Below are positions 23,335 through 35,349 of a stretch of 64,000 nucleotides of DNA, piece by piece; positions within the stretch are counted from its first letter, which is position 1; every line of letters begins with the position of its first letter. Below the pieces are notes generated by a model. That model was not told the origin of the DNA, ran no database searches, and worked only from the letters and a program-made list of their open reading frames with translations. Position numbers and translations under genes: made by a program. Origin of the DNA: Gonatopus flavifemur (Eukaryota > Arthropoda > Insecta > Hymenoptera > Dryinidae); the NCBI GenBank assembly GCA_018340375.1, contig JAFFJZ010000026.1:2170001-2234000 (forward strand), written 5' to 3'.

Positions 23335-24289
23335 CAGTGACAAAAATTTCATTGTATGAAGCACTATTTCTCTCAAGGCCCATGAAGCTCAAGGAAACTA
23401 GGCAAAACTTTGCTCCATACTTCTCCAACAACTAAGCGTTAAGAAGATACCAGCGCATAGGTGGCTCCATCTGGTGGCAGTTTTGTTTTGACCAAAATAC
23501 TCGGAACTGAATGCATAAAAAAGTCTGAAATTTTCAGGGATGAATCTCCAAAGGTTTATCTAGGTCTCTAAAGAGCCAGAATTTTTAATTTGGAAAATTA
23601 GCAAAAAAAATTTTTTGACGATAACTGCTCTCGATTCCCAAGAATTTTCACCATCATCGATTGTCAAAGTTAGTACAGTATGATTTTCTTACTACCGTTG
23701 ATGGTGAAAATGGTTAGAAATTGAAAGCGGTTACAAAGTAAGCAATTTCTGGCTTATGAAGAAAAAGATGATATGATTATATATGATTGAATTTTGATCA
23801 GTGTAGATATTTCTTTTTGATAATTTGGAAACCTGGAGACATCTCGCAATAGTAAATGAAAAGTGGCAATATTTCTTAAATATCAAAATTCTAATTCTTT
23901 TCAAAGGTGACATATCAAACTATGGAAATTCACATCGGATTATTATATTATCCATTTGGCTGTATTTACAAGATCAGCTGTTGTTCTTATGAGAGGATGC
24001 GAATCAATGATGTTTCAATAGAAGAAATAATGTGAAACGCTTGGTATAAGTACCTACCGGATATGAAATATTTGGATCTTGGTATGCGTACAATATATTC
24101 ATCTAAAATAATGCGACTGCATTTCCCTGGAAATCATCTAAAACCATCCAATTGAATTTCTCTGGGAATGCTCAATGTTCTTTAGAATTTGCTGAAATAT
24201 TTACATTTTTTCACCTTTCAGACTTTTCAGATGTAACCTGTTGGATTTGGAATGAAATAACATGCGAAATTTCAATATGATCACTCAAG

Positions 24290-24810
24290 TGTAGAATATG
24301 CATACTTACGATTAGCATAATATATAATTGATCCATAAGTTTTCCAATATATTGGTAATCACCTTTATTTTCATCAATGATGTTGGTTCATTGTTGGAAT
24401 TACTAAATACACCATTGAATATTTATTACACCAAATAAAGAAGTACGTCACATAAAAGTCGTAGTTGACAACTCGAACTCTTCTCAAGTATTTCATTATA
24501 AAACGTTATATGATTATCTCATGCCTGTGGGAACAAAAAACGAGTTAGTGTAGAATATGCGTACTTACTATTAGCATAATATATAACTGAACCATAAATT
24601 TTCCAATATATTGAATCACCTTTATTTTCATCAATCATGTAGGCTAACTGTTTGAATCATTAATTACACTATTGGATATACATTACACCATATAAAGCAG
24701 TACGTGGAATGTCAAGAGTGACAGAAAAGTCGTATTTGGAAACTCCAAATCTTCACAAGTATTTTGTACTAAACCGTTTTACCATTATTTCATGCCTGTT
24801 ACAACAGAAA
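24290..24810 (+). repeat. Two direct copies of a ~258-bp unit near the axis
   Basis: Both copies start GTGTAGAATATG and share TTAGCATAATATATAA, CACCTTTATTTTCATCAAT and CATTACACCA. The matching inverted copies lie at 25,830-25,970 and 32,525-32,713. The centre of symmetry follows at about 24,840-25,065 (GAATATCGGTTCA against TGAACCGATATTC). Confidence 0.75.
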
Positions 24811-25092
24811 ACCAGTTACATACAACAATGTTCTAACGGTTGAACAAATGAATATCGGTTCAAATGAGAAAAATTCAGACAACGCTACCTGTCGAAGCCT
24901 GCTTGAAACATACGAGGCCGTGCTTACTTGGGATTCCCCGACTGCGGTAGGTTCCACTGAACCACTTGAAGGTGTTACCATTGAAGGTGTCACTTTCACG
25001 CTCCACCAGATAGCGTTGTAGAAATCTTTTTCGTTTACTGAACCGATATTCATTTGTTTAAATAACCTCAGATTGTTTATGTACAACCATAT

Positions 25093-25139
25093 ATTTTTTA
25101 TGTATTGCTTCTTGTGGCAATGAAGTCAATTACTACTAC
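25093..25139 (+). mobile_element. 47-bp 5'-truncated LINE 3' end
   Basis: TATGTATTGCTTCTTGTGG continues to a (TAC)n tail, flanked by the perfect 14-bp duplication ATGTACAACCATAT (25,079-25,092 and 25,140-25,153). This is a reverse-transcribed tail of a LINE also seen at 37,504. Confidence 0.85.
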
Positions 25140-25272
25140 ATGTACAACCATATGATATGGTAATGTAACGCTAACGATTCACAATAAAATACTTTGCAAT
25201 ATTTTTAGTCCTCGAATACGACTTTTCAGTCACTCTTGACATTCCACGTACTTCCTTATATGATGTAATGTA

Positions 25273-25823
25273 CGAGGGTGGATTGATAAGTTTCCGGCCT
25301 GACCAAGAAAAACAACGTTTTTAAGAATTTTTTTTTTTATTTCTCAACATAATCTCCTCCAAGGCTGATACATTTCTCATAGCGGTGTTCTAGTCTAGTA
25401 ATGCCATCTCTATAGACTGATTCGTCAAGCTCCTCAAAATACCCATTTACAGCTTCGATTACTTCTTCATTGTCCGCAAATCTCTTACCGCCAAGCCATT
25501 TTTTGAGGTTAGGAAACAGCTTAACGGTTGAATATGATGGAGAGGATGTCCCCAGTGTTGAGTCCATCTCTTCTTCAATTTCCTTCGGCGTTAACCCCTT
25601 CAAATAAAAGTATTTGATGACAGCACGATTTTCCAGCTTTTTCATTTTTACGAAAAACACAGAGGCGTCTTGGTCAGCGTGCTCTCAAAACTAAACTAAC
25701 ATGGCGATCGGACTGAAACTATAGCTACAAGCTATCTAAGGATGGTACTATAGAACGCCACCTCAAGGTAGGCCTAGTGGCGCCATCTCTTGGTCAGGCC
25801 GGAAACTTATCAATCCACCCTCG
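25273..25823 (-). mobile_element. Internally deleted mariner (551 bp)
   Basis: It has the same CGAGGGTGGATTGATAAG ends as the full mariner at 33,715 and TA on both sides. Its coding strand is the minus strand. The middle of the transposase is deleted, so that SYSTVK runs directly into LFPNLKKW; no catalytic residue remains. The left arm has the empty TA site near 24,679. It would be mobile only with help from another copy. Confidence 0.9.
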
Positions 25824-26363
25824 TATATCCAACAGTGTAATTCATGATTCAAACAATGAGCCTGCATGATTGATGCAAATAAAGGTTATAAACAATACAT
25901 TTGCAAATTTATGTTGGAGTCGTATATTATGCCAATATTAAGTATGTATATTCTACACTATCCCGTTTTTTGTTCCAACAGGCATGAGACAGCAATATAA
26001 CTTTTTATAATAAAATATTGGGAGGTCGATAGAAAATGGAGGCGTTGGCTGATGTAGAGTTTGATTTCGGTTTTCTTTTATGTTATTGGAAGAGTTGTAT
26101 GGAGTGTTGAAGTTTATTTTTGTGTGTCAAAAGTACTTTTGAGCGAGGAGTGTTAATTATTCTTATCAAGAATAGTGGAGTTATTTTTTCTGTGCGTGTG
26201 AAAGACAAAAAGTGTGGTGAGACTCATAAGTGTGAGGTTAGGCGGGAAAGTGGCTTCGGTCACAGGTCTAGGGGGGGATGGGGTTACAGTGAACAAGAGT
26301 GACAATAGCACGAAAAGGCCTAATGATAACAGAAGGGATGGAGAGAAGGATTATAATGATTTG

Positions 26364-28226
26364 ATGGATGATGTGATTGGAAAGTACGAGGATTATGGGA
26401 AAAGACCGGGAATGAAGAGAGATTTAAAGGATTCCGTCAAAGTTGATAGTAAGAGGTTTTGCTATAATGAAAAAAATAGTGCGGAGGTAGCTGAGAAAGC
26501 GAATATGTCTCTTAAAGAAATAAAAGAAGTTATTGGGGTGATTGATCAGGAACAATCATTCAAAGATTTGATTAGTTATAACACGACTAAGTTTGGAGAG
26601 GTAAAGGGGGATGCAGATGGCGGTGGGAATGATGATAAAGTCAGCAAAAAGGTAGAACAAATATATTATGAGGAAGGTATGTGCTCATCATATGTTGTAG
26701 AGGTTAGATTAGAGGGTTGTAAAACTGATTGGTCTAGCTCAGAGTGCAATCAAAGATTGTATAGGAAAGTATGCAATAAAAAAATTGAAGTTGAAGATTA
26801 TAAGATGATAGGAAGAGGTGAAGGAGAGGTTAGACTCAGAAGTTTTAGAGACGCTAACAGATTTATGAAGATTTTCGAAAGCGATATTATTAATTCACAT
26901 GAAAGGGGCGAAAAGGAAGTAGTGAAAGCATTTATTCCGAAGAGGAAATTTGGAAGAAAAGGTGTGATTGTAGATTGGTTTGGTACAATAGAAGAGTTAC
27001 AAAAAGAAATGTGTGAAGATTTAAATATAACAGAATTTATTAGAATGAACAAAAAAATAGTCAATAAAAACAAAGTAGGGTGGATACCAACGCAAAACAT
27101 TTTGATTAAAGTTAAGGGAGATATTTTACCAAGTAGAATCTATTATGGATACGGTCATGCTTGGGTTAATGTTAAACCGTTTGTAGAACCAGTTCTACAA
27201 TGTTATAAATGTTTTAGATTTGGTCATCCGAAAAGAGAATGTAGATCTAAAATTGATCTATGCAAGAATTGTAGCGATAAGTTTCATGGGGAGTGTCAAA
27301 GAAAGAAAAGATGTGTGAATTGCGGTGACAATCACGAAAGCACTTCTAAATCATGTAAAACGAGAATTTTCGAAGAAGAGTTAAAAAAAGTTATGGCACA
27401 TAAAAATATAAGTCTGAACGAAGCTAGATTATTATTAAGAAAGGATGAGAGATTCAAAGGTAGTATTTGGAACAATGAAGAATTTCCAGATTTAGGAGAA
27501 AGGCGTCAGAGAGGTGTTAGAAAGAAGGTGACTGGAAGAATTGGGGAAGATTGTTCTGTTAGGAAAGATGGAAGTGTAGTTGATCAGTTGGAAAGGGAAA
27601 ATAGATTTGCGATTTTACAGGAAAAAAACGTAACAAATGAGTGTGAAGAGTACGGAAACAAGAATGTAAAGAAGGAATTTTATATGCCCAGTGGCAAAGG
27701 TAAAACAATACAAGATGAAAGAAGAAGTGACGTGAGAGAAAACTTTAATGGAGGAGGTGGTTATAGAACTGTTTTTGGGAGAGGTGAAGATAAGTTAAGT
27801 TTTAAGAAAGGACCTAAGTTTAACCTATCGGATTTAGATAGGAAGAATAAGATGGACATCAGTGATAGCTGTTTTAGTTTAAAAGGAGAAAATAGTGTGA
27901 AACAATTTGACAAAAGTAAGGTGTTTGTTTTCGGTTCAAAAGAGAATGGATCGTATCAAAAGGGAGATAACAAAGGGGTATTCTCATTCAAAAGCGTGCC
28001 TAATATTCTCAAAATAGAGAAGTTAGAGGGTTTTAGTTTCAATAAAACTATAGAAGAGGGTAGTGCAGAGGGTAGGTGGGCGAAAGTTTACACGAACGAA
28101 AGCAAAGAAATGAGTCAGAGAGCAGGAGATACAGAAGTACTACATAAAGAGAATATATCGTATCAATGTTTAGAGAATAATGATAGTGTTATAAATGATA
28201 GGGGTGTACATAGTAGTTCAGATTAG
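26364..28226 (+). CDS. LINE ORF1, nucleic-acid-binding protein with CCHC knuckles
   Basis: The frame is open from 26,202, but its first ATG is at 26,364 (MDDVIGKYEDYG). The N-terminal half is charged and probably disordered. The middle is an RRM/PRE_C2HC-like segment, with GRGEGEVRLRSFRDANRFM and KRKFGRKGVIVDW. Residues of about 277-335 hold three zinc knuckles: CYKCFRFGHPKREC, CKNCSDKFHGEC and CVNCGDNHESTSKSC. The C-terminal third is Lys/Gly/Asn-rich. It would coat LINE RNA in a ribonucleoprotein. The stop is TAG at 28,224, but the same frame stays open for another 51 codons to a TAA at 28,377-28,379, so the TAG may be a recent nonsense change. Confidence 0.8.
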   Translation: MDDVIGKYEDYGKRPGMKRDLKDSVKVDSKRFCYNEKNSAEVAEKANMSLKEIKEVIGVIDQEQSFKDLISYNTTKFGEVKGDADGGGNDDKVSKKVEQIYYEEGMCSSYVVEVRLEGCKTDWSSSECNQRLYRKVCNKKIEVEDYKMIGRGEGEVRLRSFRDANRFMKIFESDIINSHERGEKEVVKAFIPKRKFGRKGVIVDWFGTIEELQKEMCEDLNITEFIRMNKKIVNKNKVGWIPTQNILIKVKGDILPSRIYYGYGHAWVNVKPFVEPVLQCYKCFRFGHPKRECRSKIDLCKNCSDKFHGECQRKKRCVNCGDNHESTSKSCKTRIFEEELKKVMAHKNISLNEARLLLRKDERFKGSIWNNEEFPDLGERRQRGVRKKVTGRIGEDCSVRKDGSVVDQLERENRFAILQEKNVTNECEEYGNKNVKKEFYMPSGKGKTIQDERRSDVRENFNGGGGYRTVFGRGEDKLSFKKGPKFNLSDLDRKNKMDISDSCFSLKGENSVKQFDKSKVFVFGSKENGSYQKGDNKGVFSFKSVPNILKIEKLEGFSFNKTIEEGSAEGRWAKVYTNESKEMSQRAGDTEVLHKENISYQCLENNDSVINDRGVHSSSD

Positions 28227-28476
28227 AGGGATGAAGTGAAAATTAATGAAGGAGGTGGAGATCAATGTGATTCATTAGATAATAGGAATGTAAGTAGTGT
28301 GGATGAGGTCCATACTCAAGAAATTGATAGGGGTAAAGAGTGTTTAGATGATATTAGTAAGGAGGAGGGTGATAGTTAAGAAAGATAGACTGATAGTACC
28401 TTTGTCTGATATTCAATAAGTTATAAGTTTTTGTTTCGTTATAGGAATTGTCTTGTGTTTTTTTTTTTTTTTCATA

Positions 28477-31400
28477 ATGGATATTAAACAGAATTTTAAA
28501 TTCGTTGTTTGGAATGCGAGAGGGGTGAAAGGCAAATTGAATGAAATAAGACAAAGGGTTAATGAGTATGATTTGATGGGAATTACGGAAACTTGGTTAA
28601 AAAAAAAAGATAAAATGAAATTGAATGGTTTTGACTGGGTGGGTAAAAATAGAGGGGGGAAAAAGAAGGGGGGAGGGGTGGGAATATTTAGTAGTAGGGA
28701 ATTAGAGTGGAGAGGGGTAGAAGAGTTGGATAGAATAGATTGTAAGGGACTTGATAAGGTGGGGGTAAGGTTAAAATATGGAAAGAAATGGCTGTATATT
28801 ATTGTGATATATAGAGCTCCAGGTACAGCTTTCGAGGAAGAAGTGTGGGAAAAAATAATGGGTTGCAGAGGAAACGATGAAGAGATTATTGTTATGGGGG
28901 ATTTTAACGCACATCACGTGGGTTGGAATTGCGATTACACAGATTGTTATGGGAGAAAACTGTGGAATTTTTGGGAAGGTTGTAACGTTTTTTGCTGTAA
29001 TACGGATTCAGTTTCATATGTTGGGAGTCATAGAGTCAGTAAACAAAGTAATATAGATTTAATTTGTTGTTCGGAAGCTTTAGTAAATAGAATAAAATCA
29101 GTTGAAGAAGAAGAATCGTGGGGCTCAGACCATTTACCGATAACAGGTTTTTTGAAGAATATCGGAATGGCGGTTAAATACCAAAAAATTAGCAATAAAA
29201 TACATAATTATAAAACGGACTGGAAAAGACTGAATGATGAACTGAAATTAGAATGGAGAAAGGTGAGAAAAGTTGAGTCTTTTCTGAAGGGTAGCGACGT
29301 AGAAAAATATGAAAAATTAATCGAGGTTATTATTAAGGTTTTCAATAGAATTTCAAATAGAAAAGAAGACATGAAAATTGAGGAAATCAAAGAGAGAAGA
29401 AAAAAAGGGAGATTTATTAAATGGAGAAATAAAATGAAAGTGGATTGGTGGGATGCGGAGTGTGAGGAAGTAGTTGAGGAGAGAAGATCGGCTTATAAGA
29501 TTTATAAAAAAAAAGAAAACATTTAAGAATGTAATTGAATATAGGAAATGTATTGCAAAGGTGAAAAAGCTTTTGAATAAGGAAAGGAGAGAGAGCTATA
29601 AGAAGTTCGTAGGGTCGTTGAATAAAAATAGTAATGGTAAATATGTTTGGAGAAAAGCCAAAATTCTTAAAAATGCAGCGATAGAAGTAGATTGGAAAGC
29701 TAAAGATGGCGGGAGGAAAGAAGAGGAAATTAGTAAAGCTATAGAAAAGTTATCAGTGCCTTGGGTTGAAAACGACGAAGCAGATAGAATCGTTGATGAT
29801 CTTAAGAGCAAGGGCTTGAGGGACAGGCTGGAGGATGATTTTAGTATGAGGGAGTTGAATAAAGCGATAGGAAAGGGAAGAGAAGGGGCAGCTCCAGGGT
29901 TGGATGGGATTGACAATAGAATTATTAAGGCCTTGCCAGATTTTTTTAGATGGGAATTGTTGAAGATTTACAATGGGTTTTGGAGGTCGGGCATAATGCC
30001 AAAGGACTGGAAGAAGGGTCAGGTGTTTTTTATTGACAAAGCAAATGGAGGTGTGAGGCCAATCACTTTAACATCTTGTTTGGGTAAGGTGTTGGAGAGA
30101 ATGGTCAATGATAGATTAGCTTGGTGGTTGGAAAAAATGGACAAATTAGATGAAACACAAAATGGGTTTAGAAAAGGGAGGTCTTGTTTAGATAGTATTG
30201 TAAGTTTAAATACGGATATAGAATTGGGATTCGTGGAGGACAAGAGCACATTAGCGGTATTCATTGATATAGAGGGTGCGTATGATAATGTTTTACATAA
30301 TGTCTTACTCCAGAAAATGGTAAATATGGGAATGCCGGGAAGATTTATAATATTTACAGGGAATTGGCTTAGGGACAGAAGTAACATTATGTTGGATTAT
30401 TATGGGGGAGAAATTGGAAGAAATGTAGTGAAGGGGGTTCCGCAAGGGGGGATTTTAAGTCCGGTATTATATAATATTTATACGACGGGAGTTTATGATG
30501 ACATAGGACTTGGAGTTAAAAATCTGCAATATGCAGATGACGTAGTGATATATAGAAGAGATAAAGACATTAAAAGAAATATAAGGAAAATTGAGGAGAC
30601 GGTGAGGATAATTAATAATAGATTAATGGATATAGGATTGAAAATGTCGGCCAAGAAAACTGAGGTTATGATTTTTGAAATGAGGGGTAAAAAGAAGGTA
30701 AAAAAAATTAATATAATTGGAAATGAAACTAAGATAGGCAGAAGAGCGAAATTTCTTGGTATCATCATGGATTCGGAGCTTAAATTCAAGGAGCAAGCTA
30801 AGGAAGTGAGAAAAAGAGGGGATAAAAGATGTAATTTGTTGAAGTATATGAGTGGTATTAAATGGGGAGCGGATGTTGAAACTATGGTGATGCTGTATAA
30901 GAGCATGGTTAGGTCAGTGGTAGATTATGGTAGTACTGTATTTTATCAGGGTTCAAAAAATATGAACATGATTAATAAGATTCAAAATAAAGGAATTAGG
31001 ATGTCTTTAGGTTATAGGAATTCTACGCCGTTAAATGTCATGCATTTAGAAGCTGGAATCATGAATTTGGAAAATCGGGTTAACATGTTAACAGAGAATT
31101 TAATTTTAAAAAATATGGAACGCAGAGGAAGTAGTTTAATAAATAAATTGGAGTTGCTAAGATGTAAGAAAAATAGTAGTAGAAAAAGAGAGCAAAGAAA
31201 AAGTAGATGTTTGAAAGTTTATGAAAGATGTAAAAAATATGATAAAACCTTAATAAAGAGTGAGAAAAATAATTTTACAATTTTTGATTACGAGTTTGAT
31301 GAGGTGGTTCAGTGTTTAAATATTGATTTAAACATAGGTAAGAGTAAGAGAAAAGAGAAAATAAATGACAGAAGAATAGTAGATGAATTAATTAGTAAAT

Positions 31401-32326
31401 GGAATTTGAATGGGCAAACGACAGTTTTACATACAGACGGCTCTAAAGTAAAGGGTAGAGGAAAGGTAGGAGCTGCGGTGGTTGGAAGTTATGAAGGAGA
31501 AAAGTTGGATATAGGAGTAGCATTGGATGTGAGGAGCTCTATTTTTACTGCTGAAGCGGTTGCTATAGGTAAAGCGATTGAAATTTCATTGGAGAAGATT
31601 GATAAAGGGAATGTATTGATTTTATCAGATTCAGAAAGTGTCTTAATCGCTTTGAAGGATATAGATTTCAAGACTAATATAAACCCGATGATTTTGGAAA
31701 TTAAAAAACAATTTAGAATATGGGAGGAAAGTCTGAGCACTAATGGGGATAGAGGTAAAATAGTTTTGGGTTGGATTCCAGGACATTTGGGAAGCGAAGG
31801 TAATGATAAGGCTGATGCGTTAGCAAAGGAAATGACATTGAGAGAAGACAGTGTCTCAAGTAAAGTTTTACAGGGGGATTTGAGGAATGTATTTGAAGAT
31901 TTAAACTGGAAAAAATCGATTAAGAAATTCGTTAAAGAAGGGGAATGGAAAGGTAAAGTTTATTTTGATAAATTTTATAGGAAAGGAGGAAAATACCCAT
32001 GGTACAAAAATATGGAATTGTCTAGAAAGAAAATTGTTATGTTGAATAGATTAAGGGCAAACCACTACAACTTGAAGGAATCCTTACATAGGAAGTGTAT
32101 GGTTGATGATCCGTGGTGTGCTTGTGGCAAGGACGATGGAACGATTCAACATGTTGTGGAGGAATGTGTAGTGTATAAGGATGAGAGAAGGGAATTTAGG
32201 GAGTTGTTGAGAGATATTGGGATTTGGAATGTAAGAGGAATTACAGATAGAGCACTTAAATTAGAGTCGATTGCTTTAATATGTGTATTTACGGATTTTA
32301 TTGAATTGTGCGGTTTGAATACGTGA
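28477..32326 (+). pseudogene. LINE ORF2: endonuclease, reverse transcriptase, RNase H (one frameshift)
   Basis: ATG at 28,477 (MDIKQNFKFVVWNARG). Endonuclease motifs: GITETWL, IYRAPGT, MGDFNAHH and WGSDHLPI (about 29,120). An A9 run at 29,507-29,516 puts the rest in the next frame (ends 29,526; continues from within 29,474). The RT has APGLDGIDNRIIK, KVLERMVNDRL, QNGFRKGRSC, VPQGGILSPVLYN and LQYADDVVIY, with an intact YADD box (about 30,527). An RNase H domain follows: LHTDGSKVKGRG, TAEAVAI, LSDSESVL and GWIPGHLGSEGNDKAD. The C-terminus has a CxC...H...C-type cluster (WCACGKDDGTIQHVVEEC). Restored length would be about 1,280 residues. Apart from the A-run the protein is intact, so this copy is young. 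Confidence 0.85.
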
Positions 32327-33714
32327 TCTGATTGGTTCGGGGGTTGGGGATATATAGTGACATGGGCGAGAGTGGAGGGTGGGGAAGAATATAGTCAAAT
32401 GTAGTTTCCTAACCTCTATCTTTTGGAGCAGAACTCAACACATGAGATAAGCTCTAGTGTTTTCCAGGATTTCTCTGGAATTACACCGTTAAAAAAAAAA
32501 AAAAAAATAATAATAAAATATTTGAGAGTTGTCAACTACGACTTTTATGTCACGTACATCTTTATTTGGTGTAATAAATATTCATTGGTGTATTTAGTAA
32601 TTCCAACAATGAACCAACATCATTGATGAAAATAAAGGTGATTAACAATATATTGGAAAACTTATGGATCAATTATATATTATGCTAATCGTAAGTATGC
32701 ATATTCTACACTTGAGTGATCATATTGAAATTTCGTATGTTATTTCATTCCAAATCCAACAGGTTACATCTGAAAAGTCTGAAAGGTGAAAAAATCTAAA
32801 TATTTCAGCGAATTCTAAAGAACATTGAGCATTCCCAGAGAAATTCAATTGGATGATTTCGGATGATTTCCAGGGAAATGCAGTTGCATTATTTTAGATG
32901 AATATATTGTACGCATACCAATATCCAAATATTTCATATCCGGTAGGTACTTATACCAAGCGTTTCACATTATTCCTTCTATTGAAACATCATTGATTTG
33001 CATCCTCTTATAAGAAAAACAGCTGACCTTGTAAATAAAGCCAAATGAATAATATAATAACCCCATATGAATTTCCATGATATGTCACCTCTGAAAAGAA
33101 TTAGAATTTTGATGTTTCAGAAATATTGCCACTTTTCATTTACTATTGCGAGATGTCTCCAGGTTCCCAAATTATCAGAAAGGAATATCTACACTGATCA
33201 AAATTCAATCATATATAATCATATCATCTTTTTCTTCATAAGCCAGAAACTGCTTACTTTGTAACTGCCTTCAATTTCTAACCATTTTCACTATCAACGG
33301 TAGTAAGAAAATCATACTGTACTAACTTTGACAATCGATGATGGTGAAAATACTTGGGAATCAAGAGCAGTTATCGTCAAAAATTTTTGATGTCTCTGAC
33401 ATATTGGCCATCGAGCTCTAAAGAAAACTGGCGAATCTGTGCTACATACTTTTCCAACAACTAAGCGATGAATAAAATTTTTCAGTACGGAAAAGACTTT
33501 GAATATAAATTGAAACTCCAAAGTAATATTTAAACATGAAAGGACATACTGTATGAAAATTATTGACATTTGTGGGTTATTATATTTATGATTCGTTGCA
33601 TAATTTTCAGAAATTTTTTCCAGATGCAATCAAATATTCAGTCTGGTCTTGGCAATGCGTCTCATCACTGCATATTGAAGATCCTGTATTTGATGCTTAG
33701 TTGTTGGAGAAGTA

Positions 33715-35007
33715 CGAGGGTGGATTGATAAGTTTCCGGCCTGACCAAGAGATGGTGCCACTAGGCCTACCTTGAGGTGGCGTTCTATAGTACCATCCTT
33801 AGATAGCTTGTAGCTATAGTTTCGGTCCGATCGCCATGTTAGTTTAGTTTTGAGAGCACGCTGACCAAGACGCCTCTGTGTTTTTCGTAAAAATGGAAAA
33901 GCTGGAAAATCGTGCTGTCATCAAATACTTTTATTTGAAGGGGTTAACGCCGAAGGAAATTAAAGAAGAGATGGACTCAACACTGGGGACATCCTCCCCA
34001 TCATATTCAACCGTAAAGCAGTGGGTTTCCGAGTTTGAAAAGGGTCGTGTGAGCACCTCTGATGAGCCTCGCTCAGGACGCCCCATTGAGGTCACAACTC
34101 CAGATATGATCGACAAAATCCATCAAATAGTGCTGAAAGATCCCAGATTAAAAGTTCGTGAGATAGCTTAGACCTGTAAGATGTCATATGAACGTGTACA
34201 AAATATTTTGCACCAACATTTGTATATGGAAAAGCTCTGGGCAAGATGGGTGCCGCGTTTGCTAACAGTCGACCAAAAATTGATTCGAAAGAACATTTCT
34301 ACCGCCAATTTGGCGTTGTATAAGCGTAATCCAAGCGAATTTTTGCGTCGATTCGTAACCGTTGACGAAACTTGGGTCCACCACTACACTCCTGAAACCA
34401 AAGAACAGTCTAAACAGTGGATTGGACCAGGGGAACCAACTCCAAAGAAGGCAAAAACAATTTTTTCGGCGAACAAGGTTATGGCTACTGTTTTTTGGGA
34501 TGCAAGAGGTATTATATACATTGATTACCTTGAAAAGGGTAAAACTATCACTGGTCAATACTACGCAGACTTATCGCAACGTTTGAGCCACGAAGTGAAA
34601 ATTAAACGACCTCATCTGGCGAAGAAAAAAATCTTGTTTCATCACGATAACGCACCAGCGCACACGTCAATCATTGCGATGGCTGAAATCAACGATCTGA
34701 AGTTTGAATTAATGCCGCACCCTCCCTACTCTCCAGACCTAGCCCCGAGTGACTATTATCTGTTTCCTAACCTCAAAAAATGGCTTGGCGGTAAGAGATT
34801 TGCGGACAATGAAGAAGTAATCGAAGCTGTAAATGGGTATTTTGAGGAGCTTGACGAATCAGTCTATAGAGATGGCATTACTAGACTAGAACACCGCTAT
34901 GAGAAATGTATCAGCCTTGGAGGAGATTATGTTGAGAAATAAAAAAAAAAAATTCTTAAAAACGTTGTTTTTCTTGGTCAGGCCGGAAACTTATCAATCC
35001 ACCCTCG
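33715..35007 (+). mobile_element. mariner transposon (1,293 bp)
   Basis: Ends CGAGGGTGGATTGATAAG and complement, TIRs about 37 bp, TA on both sides (33,713-33,714; 35,008-35,009). Length is right for a complete mariner. The left arm has the undisturbed TA at 23,418, so it jumped in after the two arms had formed. Confidence 0.95.
33893..34942 (+). pseudogene. mariner transposase, mellifera-type, one nonsense codon
   Basis: Starts at ATG 33,893 ([17 protein letters not shown]) with two N-terminal helix-turn-helix regions ([10 protein letters not shown]; the second around VREIA). A TAG at 34,169-34,171, after KVREIA, interrupts it; the same frame continues TCKMSYERV. The catalytic residues are present: VTVDETWVHHYTP (first Asp), HHDNAPAHTS (second) and YSPDLAPSDYYLFP (third), the DD34D pattern. 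WVPRLLT, the linker motif between domains, is intact. Full length would be 350 codons, normal for mariner. Only the one stop and no frameshift separate it from a complete gene. It would cut and paste at TA. Confidence 0.9.
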
Positions 35008-35349
35008 TACGTAGCAAAGTTTTGCCCAGTTTTCTTGAGCTCCATGGGCCTTCAGAGAAATAGTGCTAAATACAATGAAATTTTTGTCACTGTATAGAGT
35101 TGGTGGAAAAAATTTGTGTTTGAATGTCAGTAATAATATTTCAACACAGGTTATCCCAACGCCATTATCCCTTTCTTTTTATAAAATTTCTTTTACATCC
35201 AAATTATTCGATTTATACTCATGGAAATACCTTTGTAGTGTGCTATCATATGCAATTGTTTTTTTAAACCTAATTCAACTTCCAAGCACTTTTTCATTAA
35301 CCATTCTGTCTGTTCTATCTTCTTTTTGGCATCTTTGTGATTTGAATTG

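Larger units (their letters stand above)
22084..24860 (+). repeat. Inner arm, left, of the foldback transposon
   Basis: The sequence is the inverted counterpart of 25,050-36,640 once the right-arm insertions are removed. Examples are 22,261-22,360 against 35,150-35,265, 23,640-23,700 against 33,300-33,360, and 24,100-24,510 against 32,525-32,900. It would hold the promoter of the minus-strand gene. Two MITEs (22,371 and 22,845) are present here but absent from the right arm. No gene. Confidence 0.8.
26020..32509 (+). mobile_element. I-like non-LTR retrotransposon, near full length
   Basis: Flanked by a 13-bp duplication ATAATAAAATATT (26,007-26,019 and 32,510-32,522). It starts GGGAGGTCGATAG and ends in a 17-base A-rich tail with TAA repeats. 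It encodes a zinc-knuckle ORF1 and an endonuclease-RT-RNase H ORF2, the layout of the I group (I, R1, LOA relatives). Codon use is strongly A/G-biased on the coding strand. The 3' UTR from 32,327 has no other feature. It is inserted in the right inner arm, and the left arm near 24,490-24,502 shows the empty target. Confidence 0.9.
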
